From assembly GCA_963662155.1 (NCBI GenBank), contig OY759262.1:63799464-63863463 (forward strand): DNA of 64,000 nucleotides. The letters are read 5' to 3'. Shown here piece by piece: positions 24,203 through 36,255 of the stretch. Position 1 is the stretch's first letter. Every line of letters starts with the position of its first letter. The translations under genes and the position numbers were made by a program. Below the pieces are notes generated by a model. That model was not told the DNA's origin. It did not search any database and was given only the letters and a program-made list of their open reading frames with translations. The stretch comes from Lamellibrachia columna. Taxonomy: Eukaryota; Annelida; Polychaeta; Sabellida; Siboglinidae.

Positions 24203-24224
24203 TGCGCAAGAACGTACTTGCGCA
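24203..24224. other. 22-bp near-perfect palindrome
   Basis: TGCGCAAG and CTTGCGCA flank AACGTA, giving an 8-bp perfect outer stem with ACGT at the centre and one mismatch pair. Two copies of CATGGGTGACCGAA precede it. Its function is unknown; it could be a dimeric protein site or chance. Confidence 0.5.
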
Positions 24225-24342
24225 CGCAGTGATTCATGTACGTGACAACTTGTGTCATCCAAGGAATGGCACAAGTGATTCACAACTTGTAAGCATGACG
24301 CTATTTTGTTCCCTTTTGACAGCTAGAGGGCAGCACTTGACA

Positions 24343-25288
24343 ACTCGATTTGGACGACAGTATAACAAGTAACGTACTGAAATTTGCGGATGACACAAAA
24401 CTGTTTAGAAAGGTTAATACTGATGGTGATAAACAACATTTACAAAACGATCTAGACAGATTAGTGAAATGGTCTGAGAAATGGCAGATGTTGTTCAATT
24501 TTGGGAAATGTAAATGCCTACATACAGGACATAGGAACTTGAATGTAAACTATAAAATGGGAGATACTGTTCTGGGTACTACTGTAAAAGAAAAGGACTT
24601 AGGAGTTACAATAAGCGCTGATATGAAAGTTTCAGAGCAGTGTGGTATTGCAGCTTCAAAGGGTAATCAAATTCTTGGATTGATTAGAAGAAACATAACA
24701 TACAAGGGAAAAAAGTTAATTATACCTCTTTATAAAGCAATAGTTAGACCTCATTTAGAATACTGTATACAAGCATGGAGACCATATCGTAAGAAAGATA
24801 TAGATACGCTTGAACGCATACAAAGGAGAGCAACTAAAATGATTCCAGAACTGAGAGACCTTAGTTATGAAGAACGCCTGAAAGAATGTGGTTTAACAAC
24901 TCTAGAGACAAGGAGGTTAAGAGGAGATCAGATTGAAGTTTTTAAGATATTGAATGGGTATGAAAATATTGATAGAAATATGTTTTTCTCACTCAAGAAG
25001 GATAGCAGAACTAGAGGACATGAGGTAAAATTAGTAAAGGATCAATGTAGATTGGACATCAGGAAGCACTCGTTCTCACAGAGGACAATAAATGAATGGA
25101 ACAAATTGTCTACAGATTGTGCAACTGCTAGCAGCGTGAATATGTTTAAAAACAAGGTTGACACATATCTCAGGAGGGCGGGTTATAAGTAGATGAACAT
25201 TGTTGGACTCTCGATAAGCCAATGGCTTCCTTGTCCACTTGCCATCTGGGCCTTTGGCTTGGATGGCAAATCTTGTTAAATCTTGTTA
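24343..25288 (+). mobile_element. 5'-truncated CR1/jockey-type LINE, copy A
   Basis: It encodes the C-terminal part of a non-LTR retrotransposon reverse transcriptase, open from the left boundary to TAG at 25190. It contains the catalytic FADD box (NVLKFADDTKLF), LVKWSEKWQM, RPHLEYCIQAW and LERIQRRATKMIPEL, all typical of the jockey/CR1 group. The ORF ends RRAGYK. The 3' UTR ends in repeated AATCTTGTT, as expected for a CR1-like short-repeat tail. The 5' truncation lies a few codons before FADD, the normal result of incomplete target-primed reverse transcription. The intact frame suggests a fairly young copy, but it cannot be autonomous. Confidence 0.92.
24350..25192 (+). pseudogene. partial LINE reverse transcriptase ORF (C-terminal 280 codons)
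   Basis: An uninterrupted frame of about 280 residues covers reverse-transcriptase motifs from FADD through the thumb and the C-terminal region. The N-terminal endonuclease and most of the polymerase domain are missing, so no active enzyme can be made. Treat it as a truncated transposon ORF rather than a host gene. Confidence 0.88.
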
Positions 25289-25993
25289 AACTCATATAGA
25301 CTTACCCCGTTATTCTATTGGAAATCCTATTCTAATTACATGGTGTCGAGGAATTCGAAGTCGCCGTGCAATGCTATACCTGCATCGGCCTGTACTAACC
25401 GTAATCGTAGTCCAATAGACCTTCATTATAGATATGACGAGATCACCGTAATTACCAGAAGCACTCCTTCCAACCCGCACTCACAACACTACTTAAGTGA
25501 GACGCCATTCGAGAAAACAATGCGCCCAACCAGCTTATACAAGAGGTGGTTACGCGTGGCTGATTTTCGTTCCACGCGGCTTAACTCGATTGAGTTGCCA
25601 GCCTATTGCCGGTTGCGTGTTCAAACACGGCGGAACGTCCGGCGAAATAACCAATACATTCCTAATATTGGCAGTGGGTATCGCGGATAGGGCTGTGTTT
25701 CCCAAATGGATACCAATCATGCCACGAGAGGATGCTGCGGAGATCGACGACAGCTCGCCATCGTGGCTTGGATATAAGAGGATTCTCGAAGCGAAGAAAC
25801 GCTCCTACCTCGAGGTAATGTTCCACTAAGCCGCCATCGCCTCAACGACTATGTTTGTTTATCCCCGTGCCCCTGCTACGGACACTGTCCAAGCTGTTGT
25901 GTCAACGTTGGAGTCAAGAATGTAAGGGTGATTAAGCGAACGTTTAATGGGAGGGTGGTTGTTCTAGGACAACCGCATATCCTTTATTTCAGC
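25289..25993. other. stretch between two LINE copies, no gene recognised
   Basis: A frame at 25497-25829 contains an unrecognised Ser/Arg-rich peptide (for example MPREDAAEIDDSSPSWLGYK). There is no domain or convincing splice context. It may be another decayed repeat. Confidence 0.35.
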
Positions 25994-26490
25994 ATACAAG
26001 CGTGGAGACCATATCGTAAGAAGGGTATAGATACGCTTGAACAAATACAGAGTAGAACAACTAAACTGATTCTAGAACTGAGTGGCCTTAGTTATGAAGA
26101 ACGCCTAAAAGAATGTGGTTTAATAATGAAATCAACCCGATCAAATTGAAGTTTTTAAGATATTAAATGGGTATGAAAATATTGATAGAAATACTTTTTT
26201 CTCATTCAAGAAAGATAGTAAAACTAGAGGACATGAAGTAGCAATAGTAAAGGATCAGTGCAGATTGGATATCATAAAATATTCGTTCTCACAGAGGACA
26301 ATAAATGAATGGAACAAATTATCTACAGATTATGAATATATTTAAAAACAAGGTTGGCAGTGACACATTTATCAGGAGGGCGGGTTACACATAGATGAAA
26401 AGTGTTAGACTCTTGATAAGCCAGTGGCTTCCTTCTCCACTTGCCATCTGGGCCTTTGCCTTGGATGGCAATCTTGTAATATCTTGTTAT
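25994..26490 (+). mobile_element. LINE 3' fragment, copy B (decayed)
   Basis: The sequence aligns with copy A from IQAWRPYRKK to the AATCTTGT tail. The frame is broken after about 50 codons (around 26129), and there is a deletion in the TDYEYI region. It is more diverged than copy A, so probably an older insertion of the same family about 0.7 kb downstream. Confidence 0.9.
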
Positions 26491-28151
26491 AGAGCATAGA
26501 AAGTCTATGTACTTATTCAGAGCATTCCCAAATGGTTCACGTTTCACGTCCATTCCGCAGATTATACTGTTTCATGTAACAATACGCCTATTCCATTGTC
26601 GAAATGTGTGCGACCAGCGGCTAATTATAGCTTCTCGGTGACGCAACACCCGCCATCTCTCGCATTATACGCGCGCTTCACAATATTGCGTGACAACAGA
26701 GCAAACAGGACCTGATTAGTGAATAATTCATATCCATCAATGACCCTTTTGAAGAAACTGCCACCATTGCGACAATTAGCACGGAAACTGACAGAATACA
26801 GTTCAGCATTCGTGCACCAGTACCCCGAATGATTTTTTCTAAATGTACTGTCTTTGCCGGAATGTATTCCTAACTGGTTAATTACTCGTGGATGCATGTC
26901 CACCCCTCACCCAAGTTAACTGGTGACCGTATTCGTGTGCCAAAATACAGACCGACACACGGTCGTCTGTCACAATCCCTCCCTCCACCCCTCACATTGC
27001 AATCCTCCCCTCCCACAGCAATCCACCCCTCCCACGGCAATCCACCCTTCACATTGCAATCCTCCCCTCCCAGGGAATGCACCTCCATCCAGGGCAAGCC
27101 ACCCCTCCCACGGCAATTCTCCCCTCCCTCCATCCTCGAGCTTGTGTTATTTTAGCTCTGCCCTATCCTCTTCCGACTTCGTGGCCCGTGAGGTTGCAGT
27201 GCACTTTCTCTTATCGTTGGCCATCTGTTTGGCTTCGTTCCACGACGTCCACCTCAGGTCTCGTTTTTCATTTTAGCGAGAGACGTCAAACAAGTGTTGA
27301 CACTTGCTTCATTCGATACCGTGCTTTATTCTCATTGATAGGTGGCTCCTGTGAGAGCGACTGTAAAGTCTTTATATGAGTCACTGACCCCTTATTAAGT
27401 TATATTGTGTTTGTATTTTCCATGTGAACGTATTCATGCACATTTTCTTCTATCATTACATTTTTATTTGTATCACAAACGGGGTCAAAATAAAATGTCT
27501 TGTTGTTGTTCTTGATAGTACAGGTTTATTGGTTTCTTAATTGTATGTTTTATGACTATTTGAAACATATTAACTACACTTACAAATATATTAACTCTGC
27601 CATGCCAGATTGTAGACCTACTAACGGTAGTAATACATTAATATATTGCATAAAAAGAAATTACACCTTCCACCGTGAATACCCCTGCGACAGTATTAAC
27701 ACAGTCTGACATGACATGGTTCACACGCTAGTTAAATTTGCCGTAAATAATGATACGTTACAAATGAGATTAGTCGTACATACGTCAAGTAGTTGGACAG
27801 TAGAAGGCAGTCGAACGAACGCCAGAAGTCCAATTACCTGCACTCACTCGTACAATGTGAACATTGCGGTTAGTAGCTTAATTTTAGACACCGATAGTAA
27901 TATTGCTATAAACTCCATCATGGATTACAACGCAACGTTAATGGCATGATCTCATACCACGCTGTGACCTCAGCAATACCACAGTGGTGAGGCCTGATGG
28001 TCGAATTAAGCTTTAAATGTATCGGATATAGGCCTACCGCCAAATCCTATTCCGCCAGTCGGGTCCCTGTTGTCAGTATACGTATTCTTATAGCAGCCAT
28101 ATTTTTTTTGTGTTTTGCACACGGTGATTATTTAATATGGATACCTGAAGT
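26491..28151. other. intergenic stretch with a C-rich segment
   Basis: A pyrimidine-rich segment at about 26975-27130 consists of degenerate CCCCTCCCACGGCAATCCA-like units on the + strand. The rest is AT-rich and shows no supported gene. Confidence 0.45.
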
Positions 28152-28414
28152 CATAGGTGGATTTAGCCCCCACCATAAAACATGTAATGTCCCTTGCATC
28201 GCAGACATTTAACATTAGTGCATTTCTGAATTCTATGTTTATTCTGGAGAAACCCCATACCCCTAACATGAGGAGGATATACCCTCCCCCCATCGTTCCT
28301 GCGCACCTTAGCCCTTGTGGTCCACAGTGCTGCTACCCGCAGTCTCAGACTCCGGGTTCTATACACATATATTTCACCCCCCCCCCTCTACTGGGAAGGC
28401 TAAATCCGCTTATG
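28152..28414. mobile_element. small inverted-repeat (MITE-like) element
   Basis: Left end CATAGGTGGATTTAGCC and right end GGCTAAATCCGCTTATG are inverted repeats matching at 15 of 17 positions. The 263-bp interior is noncoding and contains a poly-C run. No clear target-site duplication is visible, so family assignment is open (a hAT-like element is possible). Confidence 0.5.
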
Positions 28415-28624
28415 CCTAGGATCAACATTAGTTAAAATTCACTTAAAATGAAGATGCACATCGTTGTGCTATATGGTATGCTAACGCGTTCAGCATTGCA
28501 CAAAGTATTTACTAACCATTTGTTATATTTAAAGCAGCGATAACAAACCTACGCGGCGAATATCAAAGCAATGCCGGGGAATGTTTTCACGGAGTAAGAG
28601 ACTGTTTGTTTGTGTATTTGTTTG

Positions 28625-28626
28625 TG

Positions 28627-28658
<32 letters not shown>

Positions 28659-28663
28659 TACGT
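28625..28663. repeat. (TGCG)n microsatellite
   Basis: Nine or so tetramers, ending in a CGTACGTG break. Confidence 0.93.
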
Positions 28664-28698
28664 GTACTGAAACGTGAACAAAGAATTAAGCTCATTCG

Positions 28699-28899
<201 letters not shown>

Positions 28900-28954
28900 T
28901 CCTCACATTTAGCTCATATGGCAATCAGGGTAGCTTCGCATCTCAGTTGCCTCA

Positions 28955-29050
28955 AGAATGCTATGTATATGATTTGTAGAATGCTATGTAGATGTGTTGT
29001 AGAATGCTGTGTAGATGTGTTGTAGAATGCTATGTAGATGTAGATGTGTT
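28955..29050. repeat. short tandem repeat of about 23 bp
   Basis: Four imperfect units built on AGAATGCTATGTAGATGTGT. Confidence 0.85.
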
Positions 29051-29115
29051 ACATGCTTCATAATGTTAAAGCTATGTACGAAATATTGATTAGTGCATGT
29101 GACTGCATCGTCCGT

Positions 29116-29534
29116 TCGCCCGCCTGCCCACCCGCCCGCCCGACCCGCCCGCCCGCCCGACCCGCCCGCCCGCCCAGCCCACCCGCCCGCCCGCCCGCCC
29201 GCCCGCCCGCCCGCCCGCCCGCCCGCCCGCCCAGCCCGCCCGCCCGCCCGCCCGCCCGCCCGCCCGCCCGCCCGCCCGCCCGCCCGCCCGCCCGCCCGCC
29301 CGCCCGCCCGCCCGCCCGCCCGCCCGCCCGCCCGCCCGCCCGCCCGCCCGCCCGCCCGCCCGCCCGCCCGCCCGCCCGCCCGCCCGCCCGCCCGCCGCCC
29401 GCCCGCCCGCCCGCCCGCCCGCCCGCCCGCCCGCCCGCCCGCCCGCCCGCCCGCCCGCCCGCCCGCCCGCCCGCCCGCCCGCCCGCCCGCCCGCCCGCCC
29501 GCCCGCCCGCCCGCCCGCCCGCCCGGCCCGCCCG
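29116..29534. repeat. (CCCG)n microsatellite, about 420 bp
   Basis: A nearly pure CCCG run with rare CAG/CAC interruptions at the left and one phase shift near 29395. It is extremely GC-rich in an AT-rich setting and has four-base G-tract periodicity on the minus strand (G-quadruplex or i-motif potential). The Pro/Ala/Arg-rich open frames here are artefacts. Confidence 0.97.
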
Positions 29535-29800
29535 TTCTGTCCTCTCGTTCTCAATGTTCGCTTGTGGTACCTACAAGCCCACGGAATGTGGGCATACCTC
29601 AGACTCAGTAGTTGCATCTAAACGTTATGTAGCTATAACTCCAGAGCTGATGCACCTCCGTGCAAACTGTCTTCTTTGGGCTGGTGATTGAACGGCATTC
29701 CTGCTCAGCGAAGGATGTTGCCAAGTTTGGCTAGCGATGTTTCAGAGGCTACCAAAAAAACCAGATTGGACATATTCTATATTGGATCTCATCATGCTGT

Positions 29801-30079
29801 TCAGGGGCGGATCTAGGCTTGTTGGCGGGGGTCTCAGTCAGTCATAGTCATATGTCATTCTACTTACGAACCGAGGCGGTCGTTCCACTTACAGAATGGT
29901 TAATATATTATCCGGCTGCTAATACTTCAGTCTTCATACTGACACTAGTTCCGATGTAGGCCTATATACGTTGTCCTGTACCGTAATATTTGCCACGGAC
30001 ACAGGAGGGTCTAAGACCCCCTCCATGGCTTAGTGGGGGGTCTTGAGACCCCTAAGACCCCCAGTATCCGCTGCTGCTC
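29801..30079. mobile_element. possible nonautonomous hAT-like element
   Basis: The left side begins CAGGGGCGGATCTAGG, a terminus seen in many animal hAT-like elements. The right side ends in sequence whose complement begins CAGCAGCGGATACTGG. The match is imperfect and no 8-bp target duplication is evident, so this is tentative. Confidence 0.4.
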
Positions 30080-30387
30080 TTTGCAGATCACAGCCCGCTG
30101 GTTTTATTTCAAGTATGATGAGTTTTCAGGAGGTCATTGATTGACTGATTAATTGATAATTCTATTTTCACTCGGTAACATACTCAGTAATACACTATTT
30201 TCGATGGCCAAGCCATTCACCTATCATTTACATATCACTCATACATATATTTACATTTGTAAATAGGAGCTTTCCTGCATCCTTGGCCATATTTACTGCT
30301 GTTACTATCCAGGACAAATATTTCCGGATACAGATGACTAGCAGTCCCACCACCTGACAAGATGGTGTTCATAAATGTGAGTGAGAG

Positions 30388-30445
30388 GTGGTCGGCGGTC
30401 GGTGGTCGGCGGTCGGTGGTCGGCGGTCGGTGGCCGGTGGCCGGT
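30388..30445. repeat. GGTCGGC/GGTCGGT repeat abutting the gap
   Basis: Seven-base G-rich units run straight into the N gap, suggesting that assembly stopped inside a longer array. Confidence 0.9.
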
Positions 30446-30645
30446 NNNNNNNNNNNNNNNNNNNNNNNNNNNNNNNNNNNNNNNNNNNNNNNNNNNNNNN
30501 NNNNNNNNNNNNNNNNNNNNNNNNNNNNNNNNNNNNNNNNNNNNNNNNNNNNNNNNNNNNNNNNNNNNNNNNNNNNNNNNNNNNNNNNNNNNNNNNNNNN
30601 NNNNNNNNNNNNNNNNNNNNNNNNNNNNNNNNNNNNNNNNNNNNN
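30446..30645. other. 200-N assembly gap
   Basis: Exactly 200 N, a fixed-size scaffolding gap, so the true distance is unknown. Order and orientation across it depend on long-range data. Confidence 0.98.
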
Positions 30646-31579
30646 TCTTTTATTCGGAAGCACTTGGTTGATAGGAGCAACCTCACAGTCTTCGAGAGTC
30701 GATTAGGCCGCAGTCTCCAAAATCTGCAGCCAGTCCTCACCACTCCATAAATAACTTCAGATCCTGTATAGTTTCTAATATAGTTTTAACCTCAATACCT
30801 ATCGTTGCCCCGATAGTGGCGCAATGTGGTTTAAATTGAACCCCAGGCTCAGACCGGAACTACCAGTGGACACATACGCACGCCGCAGGACTTACAACGC
30901 TTTAAGGAGCCCAGTCCTTTACAGGAAGAAGAAGAACTAGAAATGGTTGACAATTTTGATCAACAATAACGGTTGGGCAATTATAATAACTTAATCCGAG
31001 AGGTGGCAGTATTTATTCGTGCAAAATGACCACATAGATGGCGACACTGACATCTGACACCTTTATTTCTTATTATTATTTTCTATCTAGGTATCGTACC
31101 GTGTTGAGTTTTTGCAAAGTGCCGTTTTCAGGTATGTTTGGTAGGCTAGTTTTGTGGAAATATCATAGTCCAATTTTGTTTTACTAATTTGGAAGGTTTG
31201 ATGTAACGCAAAAGTCCGTTCATACTCTATAAGTTACCGGTGCCATTCCTGTTTTCAACCACAGTCACAGACACAGTGTTTTCAGCCCATTGAAATTTCG
31301 CTTGACATCGCGTTAGAGACGTCAAAGCGTCTGTTTACGACAGTAACAATACAGAGTCTTGTCTGAGCAAAATAAATTTTTATACATAGTATAACACGGA
31401 ATACTTTTATTATAGTCATACTTTATAAAAAAAAAACCGACTGCATGCTTATCAGACATTATTATTGAGCGTCTGCTAACACGTCTCGTTAAAAGCCACA
31501 TGACAACAATCGCCCTTATTGTGGTACAAATGATTAAAACGTGTTAAATATACGAGAAAAAATGTACTACATTAACGAT
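30646..31579. other. unique stretch, no gene seen
   Basis: Sequence to the right of the gap shows no supported exon or RNA gene. Confidence 0.4.
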
Positions 31580-31590
31580 ATGGTAATAAG

Positions 31591-31812
31591 TGCATTAACC
31601 TGGCCGAAATTATTAACGCTATTAAATGACATTTTTACCTAATTTTTTCGATGTTAATGTGTTCTTTGCATCACTCCCCATCGGATCACGTACAAAACGG
31701 ACGTACATTTGTAAAAAATATTGTGTTTGAGCGCACTTTTAGTGCCCAAAACAACGCTATACCGGCAGTAGCCGGTGTTGTTAATATGGCGATCATCCGA
31801 AATGTGCTGTAA
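31591..31812 (+). repeat. 222-bp inverted repeat, left arm
   Basis: The arm runs from TGCATTAACCTGGCCGAAAT to CCGAAATGTGCTGTAA, and its complement is found at 32856-33078 with only a few substitutions. The two arms enclose about 1.04 kb holding a LINE scrap and two TA microsatellites. This is a foldback-type arrangement. Confidence 0.93.
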
Positions 31813-31905
31813 TCAAATTCTTGGGTTGATTAGGAGAAACATAACATACTAGGTCTAGGAAGAAAGCTAATTATACCTCTGTATAAAGCAACAGTTAGAC
31901 CTCAT
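31809..31905 (+). mobile_element. LINE fragment, copy C
   Basis: About 97 bp match copy A from GTAATCAAATTCTTGG to AGTTAGACCTCAT, with a small insertion near 31850. It begins exactly at the inner end of the left inverted-repeat arm. Confidence 0.88.
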
Positions 31906-31911
31906 ATACAT

Positions 31912-31912
31912 A

Positions 31913-31995
<83 letters not shown>

Positions 31996-32097
31996 TATAT
32001 ATATAAATATATATATATATAAATATATATCATATATATAATATATATGCAGTGTCTATACATATATCATATTATATCATATAATATATATAAAGTG

Positions 32098-32186
<89 letters not shown>
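31912..32186. repeat. two (TA)n microsatellites
   Basis: TA runs at about 31916-32050 (with AAATATA interruptions) and 32101-32186, separated by an imperfect TA-rich spacer. Confidence 0.95.
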
Positions 32187-32188
<2 letters not shown>

Positions 32189-32855
32189 CAGGCAAGAAGT
32201 CCCCGGCTCTGTTAGTGTTGTCGCTGCTGTTGTCGCGACTGCTGGGCGAAATTCACTGCTAGTGAGCATTTGTTCATGGGCATTGGTCGCGAATACACAC
32301 ACTAGCCGTGACGAGAGACGTCGTTGGCAGTTCCTGTGCTGCTGCATCCACAGGAACTCTTCTAGGTACGTGACTAACAGAGGTCGCTGCGGGCTGAACT
32401 GTCTCCGGAGTTTCCTCTTTGCTCTATTTATTACTGAATTGTGTGATTTGGACGAGCAAGACACTTGTTCATTACTTATGAATAAGATTTAAAGATAGTT
32501 GCACGATATGTGAACTTTTAATTATTTTTTTTATATATGTGCGATGTCTTTGCTTTTTTTTTACATTATCTTATATTTTTTGTCGAGATATTTGTCGGTG
32601 GATTTTTTTGGGATTTTCACAATTAAATTGAACTAACTCCATTTTTTTTCTTAGACTGCGTACAAGATATTTGTCAGTGAAATCACCTGTCTGATTCGAT
32701 TTTTGTTTGGCTTTTTAACATTAAATTGTCGATTTTTAGAGTTTTTCGTAACATTAAATTGCACTTTTTCTTCAATTTTTTTATTTTCCTACACTGCGGT
32801 ACGAAATATTTGACAGTGAAATCGCCTTTCCAGTTCTGATGCCACCGTGATATTG
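32187..32855. other. interior of the inverted-repeat structure
   Basis: The first 300 bases are GC-richer. After 32500, T-rich sequence contains repeated TATTTGWCAGTGAAATC motifs (near 32669 and 32808). No gene is recognised. Confidence 0.4.
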
Positions 32856-33078
32856 TTACAGCACATTTCGGATGATCGCCATATTAACAACACCGGCTAC
32901 TGCCGGTATAGCGTTGTTTTGGGCACTAAAAGTGCGCTCAAACACAATATTTTTTACAAATATACTTCCGTTTTGTACCTGATCCGATGGGGAGTGATGC
33001 AAAGAACACATTAACATCGAAAAAATTAGGTAAAAATGTCATTTAATAGCGCTAATAATTTCGGCCAGGTTAATGCAC
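32856..33078 (-). repeat. 222-bp inverted repeat, right arm
   Basis: Complement of 31591-31812, starting TTACAGCACATTTCGGATGA. The outer ends retain weaker similarity for about 12 bp beyond this boundary. Confidence 0.93.
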
Positions 33079-33628
33079 CTTTACCAAAGTCGCCCCCCCC
33101 ACACACACTCCGGTTTTCTCGTCTCGTGTGACATGGTTCGTTGGACTTTCAATATTCGTAAGTTCGAGCATCAATGGCATTGACAATGCCGCCATCAAAA
33201 AGGTGATTAAATGTGTTTTTGCGCATACCATGTTTTACATGTTCTGTAGTTCCGTATGCATTGTGCATGGTTGTATGCATGCATTTCTTGTGAATTGTGG
33301 CAGTTATGCAGAGTCAGATAAACCAAGTTAAAGAATTAGAAGGAAGGAGATTCAATACCGGAGACTCTCCTGCTGCAGATGAGGTAAAAGAAGGATTGCT
33401 GTGCACGCAGTTCAGGGGTAGGGTATCCCCTCCCAAAATAAGGTTGATAGAAAATGTAATCGTGAAATTTTTTTACAAAAATCTTATTATAATCTACGCT
33501 GCTTTACAGCTGTGGTTTGCAGTGGTTAAAAAGAAGGACATTATATGACAAATGACAAGCAGAAGATGCAACAAAATTGGCAAAAAAGAAGATCTACCCA
33601 AAGCAGGAGAATTAGTACCTCTGCTTGC
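33079..33628. other. unique stretch, no gene seen
   Basis: A short C-run and CA repeat at 33091-33110 are the only features. No coding exon is supported. Confidence 0.4.
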
Positions 33629-33942
33629 ATGTGTGACAGTGTGACAGTGTGTTTGCTTCATGTGTGACAGTGTGTTTGCTTCATGTGTGACAGTGTGTTT
33701 GCTTCATGTGTGACAGTGTGTTTGCTTCATGTGTGACAGTGTGTTTGCTTCATGTGTGACAGTGTGTTTGCTTCATGTGTGACAGTGTGTTTGCTTCATG
33801 TGTGACAGTGTGTTTGCTTCATGTGTGACAGTGTGTTTGCTTCATGTGTGACAGTGTGTTTGCTTCATGTGTGACAGTGTGTTTGCTTCATGTGTGACAG
33901 TGTGTTTGCTTCATGTGTGACAGTGTGTTTGCTTCATGTGTT
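33629..33942. repeat. 23-bp minisatellite, about 13.5 copies
   Basis: Near-identical units of CATGTGTGACAGTGTGTTTG plus CTT, indicating recent amplification. Confidence 0.97.
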
Positions 33943-34715
33943 GGCTTATGTCCAACCACATTAAAAAGTGTCAGTGTGTAGCTGTTTGCACTCGTCATGT
34001 GCCATACCTTTGATGTTTTGTTCGTTATGATGATTATTTGTTTTGGAACCATTTTGACAACTTCAGTGGATAATGCTGATGGATGTTGAAACATTACTGT
34101 TTTTTATTGCCTATCCATCATAATCTGTCTGCTAAAACATCATTTGGAAATACTTTCCCTGGTACATTGATTTACTGAGAAATGTGTGTAAAATATTAGC
34201 TGTGCAACGGAATGCAGCCATCTAACCAAAATAGATACGGTGTAACCCATCAGTCCAGACGTCTTGTGGATTAATGGGTCTTCCAGATAGAATCATGCAC
34301 ATTTTTGTTAACGTGAACATCGATACGATTCGATATATATAATCAGTGAAGATCCAAGGTGCAGAATAAATTAACATCTGACTTGTTACCTATGACTTTA
34401 TTTAATGAAACTTGCAGATGTATTAAAAGTATAATAAGTGTTATTTTCTTATGCGGCAATAAATAGTTATTATGAAAATGTCTATCACACTTGTTGAACG
34501 CTGTAAAATAATTTCGTATCAGGTGGATTGTTGAGATAAAACTGCCTCCTCTCGATTGATTTAGCTCATTGCAAATCAGGTTCATGGATGTTTTGATCTG
34601 TTGTATGTAAATACTTTTGGTTGAATGCACAGTCAGTTTAATAAAATAGTGCATACTTTTTAAATCATTGAAAGAATTCACTTGATTGTTATAACTTGCA
34701 GCGGTGTGAATATCG
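33943..34715. other. unique stretch, no gene seen
   Basis: AT-rich DNA; a 142-codon minus-strand frame (34343-34771) has no domain and low-complexity composition. Confidence 0.4.
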
Positions 34716-34880
34716 TAATAGTATATTTGTGTGAATAGCATTATATAATAGTATATTGATGCGAATAGCATTATGTAATAGTATATTGATGTGAATAGCG
34801 TTATGTAATAGTATATTGATGTGAATAGTGTTATGTAATAGTATATTGATGTGAATAGCGTTATTTAATAGTATATTGAG
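34716..34880. repeat. 30-bp minisatellite, about 5 copies
   Basis: The unit AATAGTATATTGATGTGAAT plus AGCGTTATGT is repeated with a few substitutions. Confidence 0.93.
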
Positions 34881-36255
34881 GCAGAGCCACTTTTGTCTTT
34901 TCAGCTGATTTTTTATTGAATCTGATAAAAAAAAATTAATAGTTTATCCGATGGTTTCGCAAAAACCAAATAAAAATTGCACAAACGAGTTAGCATGTTA
35001 TAGTGGAGATAGGTGTGATTTTTTGCGAAATGAGTGAAATGTGATGAGCACAAAATTGAATTGAGGAAGGAACTTTTAAGTACATTTTAAAACACTTAGC
35101 TGCAGATACAAGTCATGCACATACCTGGGTGGCATGTGAATATGTTAGCCCTGGCAGTAATGCTCATGAGGGCGGGGGCAATCACCCCTGATCTCGCAAT
35201 TAACTTGCCTTTAAGATGCTGAAATAGCATGTGGAATGGGGTGATTTTATTCACATTTACAAGACAATGAAATCTGCCTTGTGTTAAGGCAGGTGGAATT
35301 CCTTGACCGCTGATAACAGTGTAAAGATAATGCAGAATTGAGTGTCTTCAGGCAATGGCGAGGGTATTAGCATCTCAATATGCCCCTCTCGCCAGTACTG
35401 CTGGCTATTTGCTGGTCAGTCGGGTGTTGTTAAGTGGTGAACTGGACACAAAGAGGCTGTGGTGTGTGCTGGTCAGTTTGACCACTCTTGGAGACAGAGC
35501 TGTTGGGCTTAGGAGCTGTATGAGAGCAGTGACTGTGCTGGCTGTGTAGACTTCAGTTCAGGCATTCGGGAAAGAATGTCATTAAAAGTGTGAGGCTTTT
35601 GGAAACAGGTGACGTGAAGCACTGCAGTAGGAAGGTTGAAGTTTATACTGCAAGTGAGACATCCTAAAGAATAGTACAGATTCACAAGAGTTCAGACTGG
35701 ACAACTGTTTACAGCGGAGCTACATGGATTATGTTGACAGTAAATCTACAGAAAGCTGTGATGACATTTCATACTTTGATTGAAAACTAGTTGGACTTCA
35801 CTGAAGGTACTGAGAAAAATAGAACAGCACTTTGCTGTTGTCTTAAAGAACCCAATCTTGTAGGCAACGGGGAGTATTTTACTGCGAGCTTATTGCAGCC
35901 AAAGGTGCACAGTTCTTGTGGATTGTAAGCATCTATATATACAGTACATGATGTTTATGGATGTAGTGGAGCATTAAATACTAGCCTGATCACGGGTGAT
36001 TCCTTGTTTCCTGGACAACAGTCTCTGGAAATTCTGACAACATTCAACAAACAAAGGGAAAGTGAGTTTTGCCGGCCACACAAGGGCAAGACTGTTCACT
36101 GCAGGTAGTCTACCCCGCCACAAAGGGTGGTTCATTTGCCGGGCACACCTGTGAGGCAATCAAAGCTTAAATAATGAGTCCAGCGGTTAGGTATTGCTGC
36201 ATTGTTAACATTGATTGCCACTCCATTGTGTGTTGAAAGCGAATCAATAAGTTTA
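34881..36255 (+). other. probable 5' flank and UTR of the CH-domain gene
   Basis: Unique sequence leads to the first coding exon at 36256. A less AT-rich segment near 35340-35560 could be a noncoding exon or promoter region, but no defined TATA box or splice chain can be assigned. Transcript data would be needed to place the start. Confidence 0.35.

Noticed and set aside
24350..25192. Host gene encoding a reverse transcriptase
   Set aside because: The frame is the truncated 3' part of a LINE with a matching decayed copy next to it and further fragments in the window.
25497..25829. 110-codon frame between the LINE copies as a gene
   Set aside because: It does not start with ATG, has no domain and lies between transposon fragments.
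29044..29691. Pro/Ala/Arg-rich 215-codon frame
   Set aside because: Translation of the CCCG microsatellite in every frame.
30235..30750. Frames of 96-142 codons spanning the gap
   Set aside because: They consist largely of unknown residues from the N run.
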